Source: a virus
Reading direction: 5' to 3' (one strand)
Length of the DNA stretch: 28,474 bases
Virus record (IMG/VR): IMGVR_UViG_3300028840_001859
Location: 1-28,474 of that record
Shown here: in pieces, positions 17,302-24,486 of the stretch
Numbering within the stretch: the first letter of the stretch is position 1
Layout: each line of letters opens with the position of its first letter
Position numbers and translations under genes: made by a program
The notes under the pieces: model-generated
Seen by the model: only the letters and a program-made list of their open reading frames with translations
The model's database searches: none
What the model was told of the DNA's origin: nothing

Positions 17302-19013
17302 TGGGTAAAGCTGTTATAAAGGGGCCACTTGGTGGTGGTGAGTATCTTGTTGATATCAAGCTTGATAGTGGGTTTATAGACTCTCAAGTTACCTTTATCC
17401 CTAACAAAATAGCCGCGTTTGAGCTTAAGCGGGCAGCCGTTAAGGCCGAACTTGACGACCTTCTGCTATTCCATCCTGAGGAACGCGAAAAGATTGCAGA
17501 ACTAAAAGCCCGCCTATTAATGATCGGAATGCAGATAGCTCAACTGAATATCATCTATAGGCGATACTCCGAGATTGACACAAGCATTGAGGCCCGAATG
17601 TGGTGCGCTGACTATACGCTCGATCTTGCCATAGGTCTTGAGGTCGGTACTGCTGACATACCTAATCAGAGGCAATTACAGAACATTATGCCAGGGTATG
17701 ATGGAAACGCCGCATATTCAGGCTCAAGGGATGGCATATCACGGCCAGCGCTCGCGAGCGGGCCAGCAAACCTTTATTATAATTGGGCGATATTGCCGGG
17801 ATGGCAGAGGCACAAACCTCTATATCGGTATGGGACCATAACGGAAATAGATTTCGATAACGATCTATGCTCGCTCGATGTTGAGCCAGCGGTGTCTACA
17901 GAGCAAGCCATTAATGTCAATATTTGGCATAGTCTCTCCGAAGTGCCGATAGTCTATATGGATTGCAACGCAGATGCTTTCCAGGTTGGCGATAGGGTCT
18001 TGATTAATTTTGAGGCTCAAGACTGGACAAGTCCAAAGGTTATAGGGTTTGCCTCAAACCCGAAAGAGTGCCGGCAGATCTGGGAGCCGTTTAATGTGGA
18101 TGATGGTATTCAGGCGTTGCACGAATGGGAGCTTTACTACCATTGGTTTTCACCTGGGGCAGGTGGAGACATATGCCCAACTACGCGTCCTGAAAATAAT
18201 TATTACTATGTCGTGCGTAATGATATTACATCCATATCCGGCAACGTGCTTGAGACTGGAGACGATAGCTATATATCAAAGCCTGTTTATTATGTGATTA
18301 ACTCCGAGTGGCAATCGGCTCCAAGGGACGAAACTCAAGAATGTATTGATTGTGTCGGTGATCCGGATAGGCAAGTGATCGAACAAAAGGAAATTATGGG
18401 GCTCATGTGGGCAGCCAGTGACGATGATCCGCCTGTAGATTTGAGCGTAACGCCATGGATACATTTAAAGATGACTATTGGGCATGAGTGGGAGTCTGTT
18501 ACATATCAGGGATTGAGGCGGCTATCTATTGGTTTAAATTGCTCCGGCTATGAGATCCCAAGGGAGGAAGAGTTCGGATTGAAAGACTATCCAGGACCAC
18601 ATTTGGATGGCGGGGCGCTATTTTGGTTAATTATGGAAGAAGGCTACGAATGTTTAAAATATAACGCGCCTCAATTTTTCCCTCTTCCTGGAATTAAGCG
18701 TTATGATCCTATAAATAGTAGATGGCTAGCCTATGACCCGAGAATAAACTGGGTGCCTGATTATACAGTTGAGTGGACTGGGGGGGGATGGAATACCAAT
18801 AAGTGCTATGAATTGCAAATGGAATGGCCACAGTATGCCGGCAGGTTTGAAACCGTTTTTGACGCTAGAAATTATCCATTATCAAGCCCCTTGAGCCTGA
18901 TCACTTTCTCTTGGTATGCTTCAACAGCCTGCCAACGGATAACGCTATTTGTTGATACCATAGATTTTTATCCCGAGCTACCTGAGAGGTTTGACCGGAC
19001 ATGGTTCAATTAA
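17301..19013 (+). CDS. Tail-tip or baseplate hub protein, 570 residues
   Basis: The largest tail-tip protein. After a small N-terminal beta domain (G-G-G-E-Y-L-V-D-I-K-L) comes a helical hairpin (about residues 35-90, charged and leucine-rich). A beta domain follows with Y-R-Y-G-T-I-T-E-I-D-F-D-N-D-L-C-S-L-D-V (about 175-195) and G-D-R-V-L-I-N-F (about 229-236), like OB-fold-type hub domains. The C-terminal half is rich in W, Y and P, which suits a host-contact region. Whether it punctures, binds the receptor or only scaffolds is unknown. Confidence 0.6.
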   Translation: MGKAVIKGPLGGGEYLVDIKLDSGFIDSQVTFIPNKIAAFELKRAAVKAELDDLLLFHPEEREKIAELKARLLMIGMQIAQLNIIYRRYSEIDTSIEARMWCADYTLDLAIGLEVGTADIPNQRQLQNIMPGYDGNAAYSGSRDGISRPALASGPANLYYNWAILPGWQRHKPLYRYGTITEIDFDNDLCSLDVEPAVSTEQAINVNIWHSLSEVPIVYMDCNADAFQVGDRVLINFEAQDWTSPKVIGFASNPKECRQIWEPFNVDDGIQALHEWELYYHWFSPGAGGDICPTTRPENNYYYVVRNDITSISGNVLETGDDSYISKPVYYVINSEWQSAPRDETQECIDCVGDPDRQVIEQKEIMGLMWAASDDDPPVDLSVTPWIHLKMTIGHEWESVTYQGLRRLSIGLNCSGYEIPREEEFGLKDYPGPHLDGGALFWLIMEEGYECLKYNAPQFFPLPGIKRYDPINSRWLAYDPRINWVPDYTVEWTGGGWNTNKCYELQMEWPQYAGRFETVFDARNYPLSSPLSLITFSWYASTACQRITLFVDTIDFYPELPERFDRTWFN

Positions 19014-19345
19014 TCCTTGGGGTACACGATGAGCTATTCATTATGATAGCGCTCGCCATCTTTGGGGGCATGGCGCGCCACGCCTACAAGATAATAAAGG
19101 ATGATTGCCATAAGCCACCATTTCTACTTGTGGGAATGTGTCAGCTATTTTTAAGCGTTTTTACGGGTATTATCGCCTATATGATATCATGCCATTATGA
19201 TATGAGGTTATTATTGCAGGGGCCATTAGTAATGGCCGCTGGCTACTCGGCCACGGAGCTTGTTGAGCTTGGGCACCTTAAACTTTTAAAGCGCTTTAGG
19301 AGGCTTGGCGATGATAACGACAATAGGAGTAATAGCGATAATTAA
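19001..19345 (+). CDS. Holin, LydA-like (phage holin superfamily III)
   Basis: A 114-residue protein with about three membrane segments (near residues 11-24, 40-63 and 70-88) and a basic, hydrophilic C-terminus. A first helix with G-G-M-A-R-H-A-Y-K, a second with C-Q-L-F-L-S-V-F-T-G-I-I-A, and a glycine-containing third helix with T-E-L-V-E-L form the layout I know from LydA-type holins. Such proteins open the inner membrane at lysis. It overlaps the tail-tip gene. No endolysin is recognised next to it. Confidence 0.7.
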   Translation: MVQLILGVHDELFIMIALAIFGGMARHAYKIIKDDCHKPPFLLVGMCQLFLSVFTGIIAYMISCHYDMRLLLQGPLVMAAGYSATELVELGHLKLLKRFRRLGDDNDNRSNSDN

Positions 19346-19670
19346 TATTTTCTATGGTCTATGGATTAGCCATCGCGCGGAGGAAATCTATGTCAACGCA
19401 GATCCGGAAGACAAAGAACATATGAGAAAGCGGGCCGCGTCGTTAAGCGTCAATCAATTGTATATCATGGTTTGCATTGGGTTGAATGTCGTCATGTTTT
19501 TATCGGTGGTAGCGATCTACAAGCTTGAAGCCATCGAGGGCGCTTATTTAATACTGGCGCTTGATGTTATCTTTAGTCAGATTATTACGGCCTTGTCGAT
19601 TGAATGTACGCGGAGGCGGCTTGACCGGGGGTTGATGGTGAGAGAGGGGCGCGAGGAGAGCGCCCCATAG
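19311..19670 (+). CDS. Membrane protein, possible second holin or antiholin
   Basis: Three hydrophobic segments at about residues 2-17, 49-68 and 74-94, and an Arg-rich C-terminus (C-T-R-R-R-L-D-R-G). It overlaps the holin gene by 35 bases. ATG 19311 has TTAGGAGG in front; an in-frame TTG at 19305 is less likely. Two membrane proteins side by side in a lysis region often are a holin and antiholin pair, which is my inference from position. Confidence 0.55.
   Translation: MITTIGVIAIINIFYGLWISHRAEEIYVNADPEDKEHMRKRAASLSVNQLYIMVCIGLNVVMFLSVVAIYKLEAIEGAYLILALDVIFSQIITALSIECTRRRLDRGLMVREGREESAP
19646..19666. terminator. Hairpin at the convergent gene ends
   Basis: GGGGCGC and GCGCCCC form a perfect 7-bp stem with a 7-base loop just before the 19670 stop. 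There is no T run on either side, so it is not a classical terminator. Its place between two converging operons suggests it pauses or separates transcription from both directions. Confidence 0.4.
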
Positions 19671-19674
19671 GTTG

Positions 19675-19845
19675 TCACTCATCCCTTGTCGAAATGATTG
19701 GCTTTTGGTGCTCGATTGGTGGCGCTTGTGACTCAAGGATGAGGTCGGATAGTTCTATTAATAGATCTTTGGTTTGATTGTTAATCTCTGGCGCTCCATA
19801 TCTTACCTTGAATTGAAACTCATCTATTTTCTTTTGTAGGCTCAT
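19675..19845 (-). CDS. Small unknown protein, last gene of the leftward operon
   Basis: A 56-residue protein: a charged N-terminal helix (M-S-L-Q-K-K-I-D-E-F-Q), then a leucine-rich helix (D-L-L-I-E-L-S-D-L-I-L-E). The start overlaps the stop of the upstream gene as TGATG, and GGAGG lies 4 bases ahead. It ends 5 bases from the convergent membrane-protein gene. The family is unknown. The gene is supported by coupling, ribosome binding site and an uninterrupted frame. Confidence 0.6.
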   Translation of the reverse strand: MSLQKKIDEFQFKVRYGAPEINNQTKDLLIELSDLILESQAPPIEHQKPIISTRDE

Positions 19846-20213
19846 CACTCCTCCACGCCAGATAAGGCTCTTAAAATAGCTATTACTGACTTTATGTCAT
19901 ATTGAAGGCTTGTCTCAATCGCAGTGCACGTCACCACGGTGCGCACGCGCACGGAGATTTCTGGGTTATTGGTGGTGTCAAGTTCAACGTTTCCTTGCTC
20001 ATCTGGATAGAAAATGCCGGCCATTGGTGGCGTATCAACGAAGTCGAGAGTTGCGGCGTCAACCTCATATGTGAGCACTTGGCACTTGACGCCAGGGCTT
20101 GAATGAACCTCAACTTGAGGCGTGGTTAATCTAACGAGATCCGCGCTTGCTATGGTTGGCGCGAAAATCAAAATAATTAAAAGTCTAATTCCCATTTTGT
20201 ATATAGCTCCCAT
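19845..20213 (-). CDS. Exported protein with signal peptide
   Basis: The N-terminus has a basic start, a hydrophobic core (L-L-I-I-L-I-F-A-P-T) and A-S-A before D, a typical Sec signal peptide. The mature part, about 98 residues, is beta-rich with two cysteines (one in K-C-Q-V-L, one in T-C-T-A) that could form a disulfide in the periplasm. It could start at 20213 or at the second ATG at 20195, which has GGGAG upstream. It overlaps genes on both sides within the leftward operon. Function unknown; an exported early product could alter the host envelope. Confidence 0.6.
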   Translation of the reverse strand: MGAIYKMGIRLLIILIFAPTIASADLVRLTTPQVEVHSSPGVKCQVLTYEVDAATLDFVDTPPMAGIFYPDEQGNVELDTTNNPEISVRVRTVVTCTAIETSLQYDIKSVIAILRALSGVEE

Positions 20214-20521
20214 GCGTCTTGTAGTTTCCCCCGTGTTATTTTAATGTGTTTCAGGTGGCCTTGTCTATCTTCATAGGTCACTGGCCGACCAATTAAAAGA
20301 TGGGTAAATTGATAGTTTTTGGCGTTGTCGCCATCATATAAAAAGCGCCAATCTTTTGACGCTGAAATCTGGATACCTGTTCTATCTTCAAAATACTTGA
20401 TAAAGCGCTTATCATCGAGATTATACGAATACTCATCTATTTTGAGTAATACGTCCAATCTATTGCAAAGCATCTTAGGGAATGGCCTCTGCCATCCTGT
20501 TTGCTCATGGATTGTTTTCAC
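20177..20521 (-). CDS. Unknown protein in the leftward operon
   Basis: A 114-residue protein with a hydrophilic, aromatic-rich sequence (D-W-R-F-L-Y-D-G-D, Y-E-D-R-Q-G-H-L-K). It begins with GTG at 20521 as GTGA across the stop of the gene before, with GGAGG just upstream. I see no membrane segment or known motif. Tight overlap with both neighbours supports it as part of one transcript from the leftward promoter. Confidence 0.6.
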   Translation of the reverse strand: MKTIHEQTGWQRPFPKMLCNRLDVLLKIDEYSYNLDDKRFIKYFEDRTGIQISASKDWRFLYDGDNAKNYQFTHLLIGRPVTYEDRQGHLKHIKITRGKLQDAWELYTKWELDF

Positions 20522-20805
20522 TCATCCTCCTCGGCTTCGGTGTGGTCTTCCTCTTCGTTTTTTACCCATTTTCCCGATTCACTTATCCTCCACTCTTCGC
20601 CATACGGGCCACACCATGATGCTTGATCATAATAAACATGTCTATATATGATTGTATCATCCTCGTCTAAATCAGGGCATTCTGAATTCCCGTACCATTG
20701 TGCCGGGTCGCCGTCGATATAGCCAATTGTTGTTGAACCATCGGTGGAAATAATTTCAACTTCTAATTTTTCACCATATTTATTTTCGATTTTGTAATCA
20801 GCCAT
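20518..20805 (-). CDS. Acidic small protein
   Basis: A 95-residue protein, very acidic, especially at the C-terminus (E-E-E-D-H-T-E-A-E-E-D-E). The middle is rich in Y, W and G (Q-W-Y-G-N-S, W-C-G-P-Y-G-E-E-W). The start at 20805 is chosen for its AAGGAG site; a longer frame to 20862 has none and would run into the next gene. Small acidic early phage proteins sometimes mimic DNA to block host defence, but there is no family evidence here. Confidence 0.6.
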   Translation of the reverse strand: MADYKIENKYGEKLEVEIISTDGSTTIGYIDGDPAQWYGNSECPDLDEDDTIIYRHVYYDQASWCGPYGEEWRISESGKWVKNEEEDHTEAEEDE

Positions 20806-20816
20806 TTTTTTCTCCT

Positions 20817-20978
20817 TTATGCCCTTTCTGACATAATTTCTTTTATAGCATTTTCTTCCCATGTCGTTGCTGGGCGATTGCCAGCCATCGCGGCAATTAG
20901 ATCATTTGTTATCATGTCAACATAATGAGGGGCTTGAGTTCTTTTTACATAGTCTTTTATGTGCTCTGGTAATGTCAT
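20817..20978 (-). CDS. First gene of the leftward operon, small unknown protein
   Basis: A 53-residue protein with M-T-L-P-E-H-I-K-D-Y-V-K-R and two later helices. AGGAG lies 7 bases before ATG 20978, and the gene is about 25 bases downstream of the predicted transcript start from the leftward promoter. The family is unknown. Confidence 0.6.
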   Translation of the reverse strand: MTLPEHIKDYVKRTQAPHYVDMITNDLIAAMAGNRPATTWEENAIKEIMSERA

Positions 20979-21010
20979 TTTTTTCTCCTGTTTTCGTTAG
21001 TGTTAAGCTC

Positions 21011-21039
21011 TTTATATATCGCGCTTTGCGATAAGTCAA
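21011..21039 (-). promoter_or_regulatory. Leftward promoter with operator in its spacer
   Basis: On the - strand TTGACT (-35, 21039-21034), a 17-base spacer and TATAAA (-10, 21016-21011) form a near-consensus sigma-70 promoter. The spacer is exactly operator O1, so a bound repressor would directly block polymerase. It drives the five small genes downstream. Confidence 0.75.
21017..21033. promoter_or_regulatory. Operator O1
   Basis: TATCGC-GCTTT-GCGATA, a perfect inverted repeat with 6-bp arms. It fills the leftward promoter spacer. Confidence 0.75.
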
Positions 21040-21048
21040 GTATTATTT

Positions 21049-21065
21049 TATCGCAAACTGCGAAA
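21049..21065. promoter_or_regulatory. Operator O2
   Basis: TATCGC-AAACT-GCGAAA, same 17-bp design as O1 with one mismatch in the right arm. It lies between the two promoters, 7 bases upstream of the rightward -35. Confidence 0.7.
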
Positions 21066-21072
21066 AAAATTG

Positions 21073-21102
21073 TTGACACGTCATAGGCTAAAATGGTTTA
21101 AA
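21073..21102 (+). promoter_or_regulatory. Rightward promoter
   Basis: TTGACA at 21073-21078 is a consensus -35. A weaker -10 (TTTAAA, 21097-21102, 18-base spacer) follows, with O3 beginning 2 bases later, covering the predicted start site. It would transcribe the regulator and recombination genes. Confidence 0.6.
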
Positions 21103-21103
21103 A

Positions 21104-21120
21104 TATCGCAACTGGCGAAA
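21104..21120. promoter_or_regulatory. Operator O3
   Basis: TATCGC-AACTG-GCGAAA, matching O2 in both arms. It covers the likely transcription start of the rightward promoter, so binding there would repress the regulator's own operon. Confidence 0.7.
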
Positions 21121-21141
21121 ACACCAAAAAGGAGGGAGACA

Positions 21142-21348
21142 TTGGCAACTCAAATAGAACTATCAAAGGCGTCTGGCATTGGCCAAGGACACCTATCAGA
21201 TATATTAAGGGGCGTTAAGCCCATTGGCAGGGAGACGGCTCAAAAGCTTGAAAGGTTTACCCAGATCCGCTGGGTAGAGTTTTTGGACATGGGGGCCGAC
21301 GAAGTGAAAAAAGCAATGGAGGAGGCGTATAAAAATGCCACTGATTAG
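21142..21348 (+). CDS. Cro/repressor-like helix-turn-helix regulator
   Basis: A 68-residue DNA-binding protein. Residues 3-12 and 15-24 form a helix-turn-helix with the pattern S-G-I-G-Q-G-H-L-S-D-I-L-R-G, typical of Cro/CI-like proteins. I take the TTG at 21142 as start because GGAGG lies 6 bases ahead. The frame is open back to a TTG at 21070, which would supply a first helix, but that codon is upstream of the predicted transcript start and lacks a ribosome binding site. It most probably binds the three 17-bp operators directly upstream and controls both divergent operons. No separate CI-like repressor is seen in the window. Confidence 0.75.
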   Translation: MATQIELSKASGIGQGHLSDILRGVKPIGRETAQKLERFTQIRWVEFLDMGADEVKKAMEEAYKNATD

Positions 21349-22126
21349 GGATCTGCCAAACAAAGAATATCATGCCAAGCCAGGTTTAAGCTCATCTGGC
21401 CTTGGATCACTGGCAAAGTCGCCAGCGCATTACCTGGCGAGCAAAGAAGATCAAGAGGAAACCAAGGCGCTCAAATTTGGCACGGCTTTCCATACCTATG
21501 TATTGGAGCCGGAAAAGTTTCAGGCAGAGATAGCCGTAGCTCCAAAAGTGGATAGACGAACCAAGGCCGGAAAAACAGCATGGATCGAATTCGTTGGTAG
21601 CGCTGCCGACAAAACCATCATAGATGAGGAGGATATGGAAACCATAAAGCGCATGGGCGAAAGCGTTTACGCTCATCCCGAAGCCATGCGTTTGCTCGAT
21701 GCCGAGGGTTTTGTGGAGGTTTCGTGCTTTTGGGATGATTATACACTTGGCGCGCCGTGCAAATGCCGCCCAGATAAGCTCAATGCTGGTGGTGCTTGTA
21801 TAGATCTAAAGAGCACGGAGGATGCCAGCCAACGGGCTTTTGCGCGCTCATGTGGTCAATATAACTATATTAAGCGCGCCGCGTTTTATCTTCGAGGCTT
21901 GAGCCAAGTAACGGGGTACCCACATACCGAATTTTATTTTATCGCCGTAGAGAAAAAAGCGCCATATGGCACGATGGTTTATCAAGTGCCACGAGTTTAC
22001 CTCGACATTGCAGCCGAGGAACTCGACGCGCTAATAGCCCTCTATGGCCGCTGCATTAAAGATGACCTCTGGCCCGGTTATCTGCCGGAAGTCGAACAAT
22101 TAACCATGCCCGCATGGGCACTATAA
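21335..22126 (+). CDS. RecE-like exonuclease (PD-(D/E)XK)
   Basis: A 263-residue nuclease of the exodeoxyribonuclease VIII/RecE type, which degrades one strand of double-stranded DNA to leave a 3' overhang for a partner annealing protein. Visible motifs: F-G-T-A-F-H (about 48-53), R-P-D-K-L (D147), I-D-L-K-S-T (D157, K159) and the following Q-Y-N-Y-I-K helix (Q175), all standard for this fold. The ATG at 21335 has GGAGG upstream and overlaps the regulator gene by 14 bases. The RecT-like gene follows. Confidence 0.85.
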   Translation: MPLIRDLPNKEYHAKPGLSSSGLGSLAKSPAHYLASKEDQEETKALKFGTAFHTYVLEPEKFQAEIAVAPKVDRRTKAGKTAWIEFVGSAADKTIIDEEDMETIKRMGESVYAHPEAMRLLDAEGFVEVSCFWDDYTLGAPCKCRPDKLNAGGACIDLKSTEDASQRAFARSCGQYNYIKRAAFYLRGLSQVTGYPHTEFYFIAVEKKAPYGTMVYQVPRVYLDIAAEELDALIALYGRCIKDDLWPGYLPEVEQLTMPAWAL

Positions 22127-22137
22127 AAGGAGCGACT

Positions 22138-23622
22138 ATGAACGAATTAACGACAACAGCCCCCACAAAGGCACTTTCTAACATGCTGTTTGATCACAAC
22201 GCTTTTGAGCATGTCCACAGGGTGGCGGAGATATTCTCGAAGTCAAACTATGTCCCGACTGAATTCCAAAACAACCTTGGTAACTGTATTATCGCGCTCG
22301 ATTACGCTGGGCGTCTTGGCTTGCATCCCCTGATGCTTATGCAAGGTATGGTTTTGGTGCACGGCAAGCCCGCGCTTGAAGGGCGCGTTATCAAGGCCAT
22401 ACTCAACGCCTCCGGATTGTTTGGTCCGGTGCGCTATGAGATTAGAGGCGACATCACGAGGTATGATAACAACGATGATGATGGCTGTAGAGCTTATGCC
22501 GAGCATAGGGCCCTAGGAGAAACGCTCTATGGTTCATGGATAACTTGGCGCGTTGTGATGGCTGAAGGTTGGTATGGCAAGAATGGGAGCAAGTGGAAAA
22601 CGATGCCCGAACAGATGTTCAAATATAGAGCTATCTCATGGTTCGTAAAATCGGAAGCGCCGGAGGTTTTACTCGGGATGCAGACTTCGGAGGAGCTTAG
22701 AGACATTACGCCTATGGTAAAGCGTGGAGAGACATTCGTGGCAGAAGCTCAAGAGAAAATAGAGCAAGCCGAGCCGGTTTATGTCGTGGAGGATGCTACC
22801 AAATTGACAGATAAAATTGATGGTATGCCAGGTCAACCCCTGGCCGAGGTTAAAACAGAGAGCGCCCCCCCTATCGAAGAAAAAGCCGCGCCTAAAGAGG
22901 GGCAAGCGCCCGAAGAGGAGCAAGCGCCAGAGGAAGCCGAGCCACTTAAAAAGCAAGACTTTCTCTCAATGCGTCAAAATTTTACAGAGGAGTGGATCAA
23001 CGCCAATGAGGAGCGGATCAAGGTATCGGAGCCGGATGTCATTGTCGCGCTGATTAAAAAAGCGCGGCGGATGATAGATAAGGATTACGAACTGCCGTGG
23101 GAAAAGGAGGAAACCACCAAGGCTCAAGAGGAAGCCAAGCCCGATGAGGAAGCCAAGCCCGATGAAGCCCCTAAGACATTTGGTTCGGATCCTAATATCA
23201 TGGGACAAGTCAAGGTCATGGTGGCTGAGCGTGGCTATGATATCGAGGGGTTAAAAAGCGCTATGGCGTCTTATCACGTTCTCGAACGCGGCAAGCCAGT
23301 ACGCTACCCTTTTCAGGGCAAAAGCTCCAGAGATTTCTTGGTAGAAGACTTTAAGCACTGGGAACCTTTTCTTGATAGCATTGCGGATGCCCACGCCATC
23401 ATGATGCAGGTTGAGGCCGATGACGAAAATTATCCGGGCTGGACTGACCATATCCGCGTTGTTATGCGCAATGAGGAGGTCATGGGTAAGGATAAGGCCG
23501 TGAGCCGGGCGCGCCATTGGTACACGTTAACCAACGCCACTATAAAGGCCGTTGATAAGCATTATAAAGATTGGCTGAGGGGCTATAGCGAGCAACTTAA
23601 CGGCGACGACGAGCAATTCTAA
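22138..23622 (+). CDS. RecT-like single-strand annealing protein
   Basis: Pairs with the RecE-like exonuclease to anneal complementary strands. The N-terminal 200 residues fit the RecT family: I-A-L-D-Y-A-G-R-L-G-L-H-P, Q-G-M-V-L-V-H-G-K-P-A-L and a later M-F-K-Y-R-A-I-S-W-F. A long linker (about 225-345) is rich in E, P and K, with near repeats of E-E-A-K-P-D. A C-terminal domain of about 145 residues, with H-W-E-P-F and D-W-L-R-G-Y, is unusual for RecT proteins, which are usually near 270 residues; total length here is 494. I chose ATG 22138 for its AAGGAG site over an in-frame ATG at 22114. Confidence 0.85.
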   Translation: MNELTTTAPTKALSNMLFDHNAFEHVHRVAEIFSKSNYVPTEFQNNLGNCIIALDYAGRLGLHPLMLMQGMVLVHGKPALEGRVIKAILNASGLFGPVRYEIRGDITRYDNNDDDGCRAYAEHRALGETLYGSWITWRVVMAEGWYGKNGSKWKTMPEQMFKYRAISWFVKSEAPEVLLGMQTSEELRDITPMVKRGETFVAEAQEKIEQAEPVYVVEDATKLTDKIDGMPGQPLAEVKTESAPPIEEKAAPKEGQAPEEEQAPEEAEPLKKQDFLSMRQNFTEEWINANEERIKVSEPDVIVALIKKARRMIDKDYELPWEKEETTKAQEEAKPDEEAKPDEAPKTFGSDPNIMGQVKVMVAERGYDIEGLKSAMASYHVLERGKPVRYPFQGKSSRDFLVEDFKHWEPFLDSIADAHAIMMQVEADDENYPGWTDHIRVVMRNEEVMGKDKAVSRARHWYTLTNATIKAVDKHYKDWLRGYSEQLNGDDEQF

Positions 23623-23798
23623 TGGAAGTGATATTAACTGAAGATCGCCATGACGATATTTTGGCCAATGTGAAAAATATCCGAGTGGCGCTCGGAAAAC
23701 TCGTGGCCTGTAGCCCGGAAGAAAAAGAGCAATTTAATACGATACGCGCCAACCTTGGGCGCATCATAACAACCTTAGAAGGAGGGCTAAAAATATGA
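23622..23798 (+). CDS. Small helical protein after RecT
   Basis: A 58-residue protein starting in the RecT-like stop (TAATG) and ending in the next gene's start (ATGA). It has two charged helices (D-D-I-L-A-N-V-K-N-I-R and E-E-K-E-Q-F-N-T-I-R). Coupling on both sides supports it as a real gene. The family is unknown. Confidence 0.6.
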   Translation: MEVILTEDRHDDILANVKNIRVALGKLVACSPEEKEQFNTIRANLGRIITTLEGGLKI

Positions 23799-24151
23799 GG
23801 GATCGTGACAAGAAGACAGCAGGCTTGATTGTTTTTTTTGTGGCTTCGGTTTTGCTTGTGGCTGCTATCATGTCATGTGAGACGATATCAAAGATGAGCG
23901 ATGAGGAGCGCTTGGCGACGGCTGGCAAGGCGCTTGAGGCGGTTAAAACTGCCGCCGAGCTTTATGACATGCTCAAGGGTAAAAGTACGATTGAGATGCA
24001 GTTGGCGCTTGGAGAGGCGGACAATATGGTCACGGCTCAAGCTCGAGGGAATACAGATCCGGAGCCGGTGAGATATTGGCGCTATGGCGATAATGTTATT
24101 TATAGTCAGGGGGGCGTTGTTATCGACGTTAGAGAAGCATATGGAGATTAA
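23795..24151 (+). CDS. BamE/SmpA-like lipoprotein
   Basis: A 118-residue protein with a basic start, a hydrophobic segment (about residues 9-27) and cysteine 28 in I-M-S-C, a plausible lipobox. The C-terminal part has L-A-L-G-E-A-D and W-R-Y-G-D-N-V-I-Y-S with a final strand, the pattern of the small BamE/SmpA/OmlA fold. It may sit in the host envelope; a role in superinfection exclusion is possible but only inferred. GGAGGG lies 8 bases before the ATG. Confidence 0.6.
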   Translation: MRDRDKKTAGLIVFFVASVLLVAAIMSCETISKMSDEERLATAGKALEAVKTAAELYDMLKGKSTIEMQLALGEADNMVTAQARGNTDPEPVRYWRYGDNVIYSQGGVVIDVREAYGD

Positions 24152-24320
24152 GGGTTTTGTGTATCGGGACAAGAGGAAGCAGGACGGAGGCGTAAAGCTT
24201 TACGCTTTCTATGATGCTGATATGGAGAGCGTTGAGGTTGACGCGCCCTATGGCCCCTTTGAACTGGCCGAAGCCCTTGAGCTTATGGCCGAGAAACTAA
24301 GGAGGGTTGTCAATGAATGA
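24141..24320 (+). CDS. Small unknown protein
   Basis: A 59-residue protein, M-E-I-K-G-F-V-Y-R-D, with a beta-rich first half and a leucine-rich C-terminal helix (A-L-E-L-M-A-E-K-L-R). It starts inside the preceding gene; the in-frame frame extends upstream to 24084, but that start would lie wholly in the other gene. No known family. Its place between tightly packed early genes supports expression. Confidence 0.5.
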   Translation: MEIKGFVYRDKRKQDGGVKLYAFYDADMESVEVDAPYGPFELAEALELMAEKLRRVVNE

Positions 24321-24486
24321 GCGAAAAAAGGAGATGATTGAGGTATGCTTTCGGAGCGCCGGCGTTAAGTTCACTGATTCGGGCGTTATTTCCTCAATTG
24401 ACGACTTTTGGGAGGGCGTGGCGCGAGCGCTGAGGCACCATGATGGTGAGGATCTGGCCAGTATTTTCGGCCAAAAGGAGGGTTGA
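24313..24486 (+). CDS. Small unknown protein
   Basis: A 57-residue protein (start M-N-E-R-K-K-E, end F-G-Q-K-E-G) behind a GGAGGG site 6 bases before its ATG. The start overlaps the preceding stop region and its own stop overlaps the nuclease start as TGATG. It is charged and helical, with no motif I recognise. Confidence 0.6.
   Translation: MNERKKEMIEVCFRSAGVKFTDSGVISSIDDFWEGVARALRHHDGEDLASIFGQKEG

Noticed and set aside
20806-20862. N-terminal extension of the acidic protein to 20862
   Set aside because: It has no ribosome binding site and runs over the end of the upstream gene, while ATG 20805 has a clear AAGGAG site.
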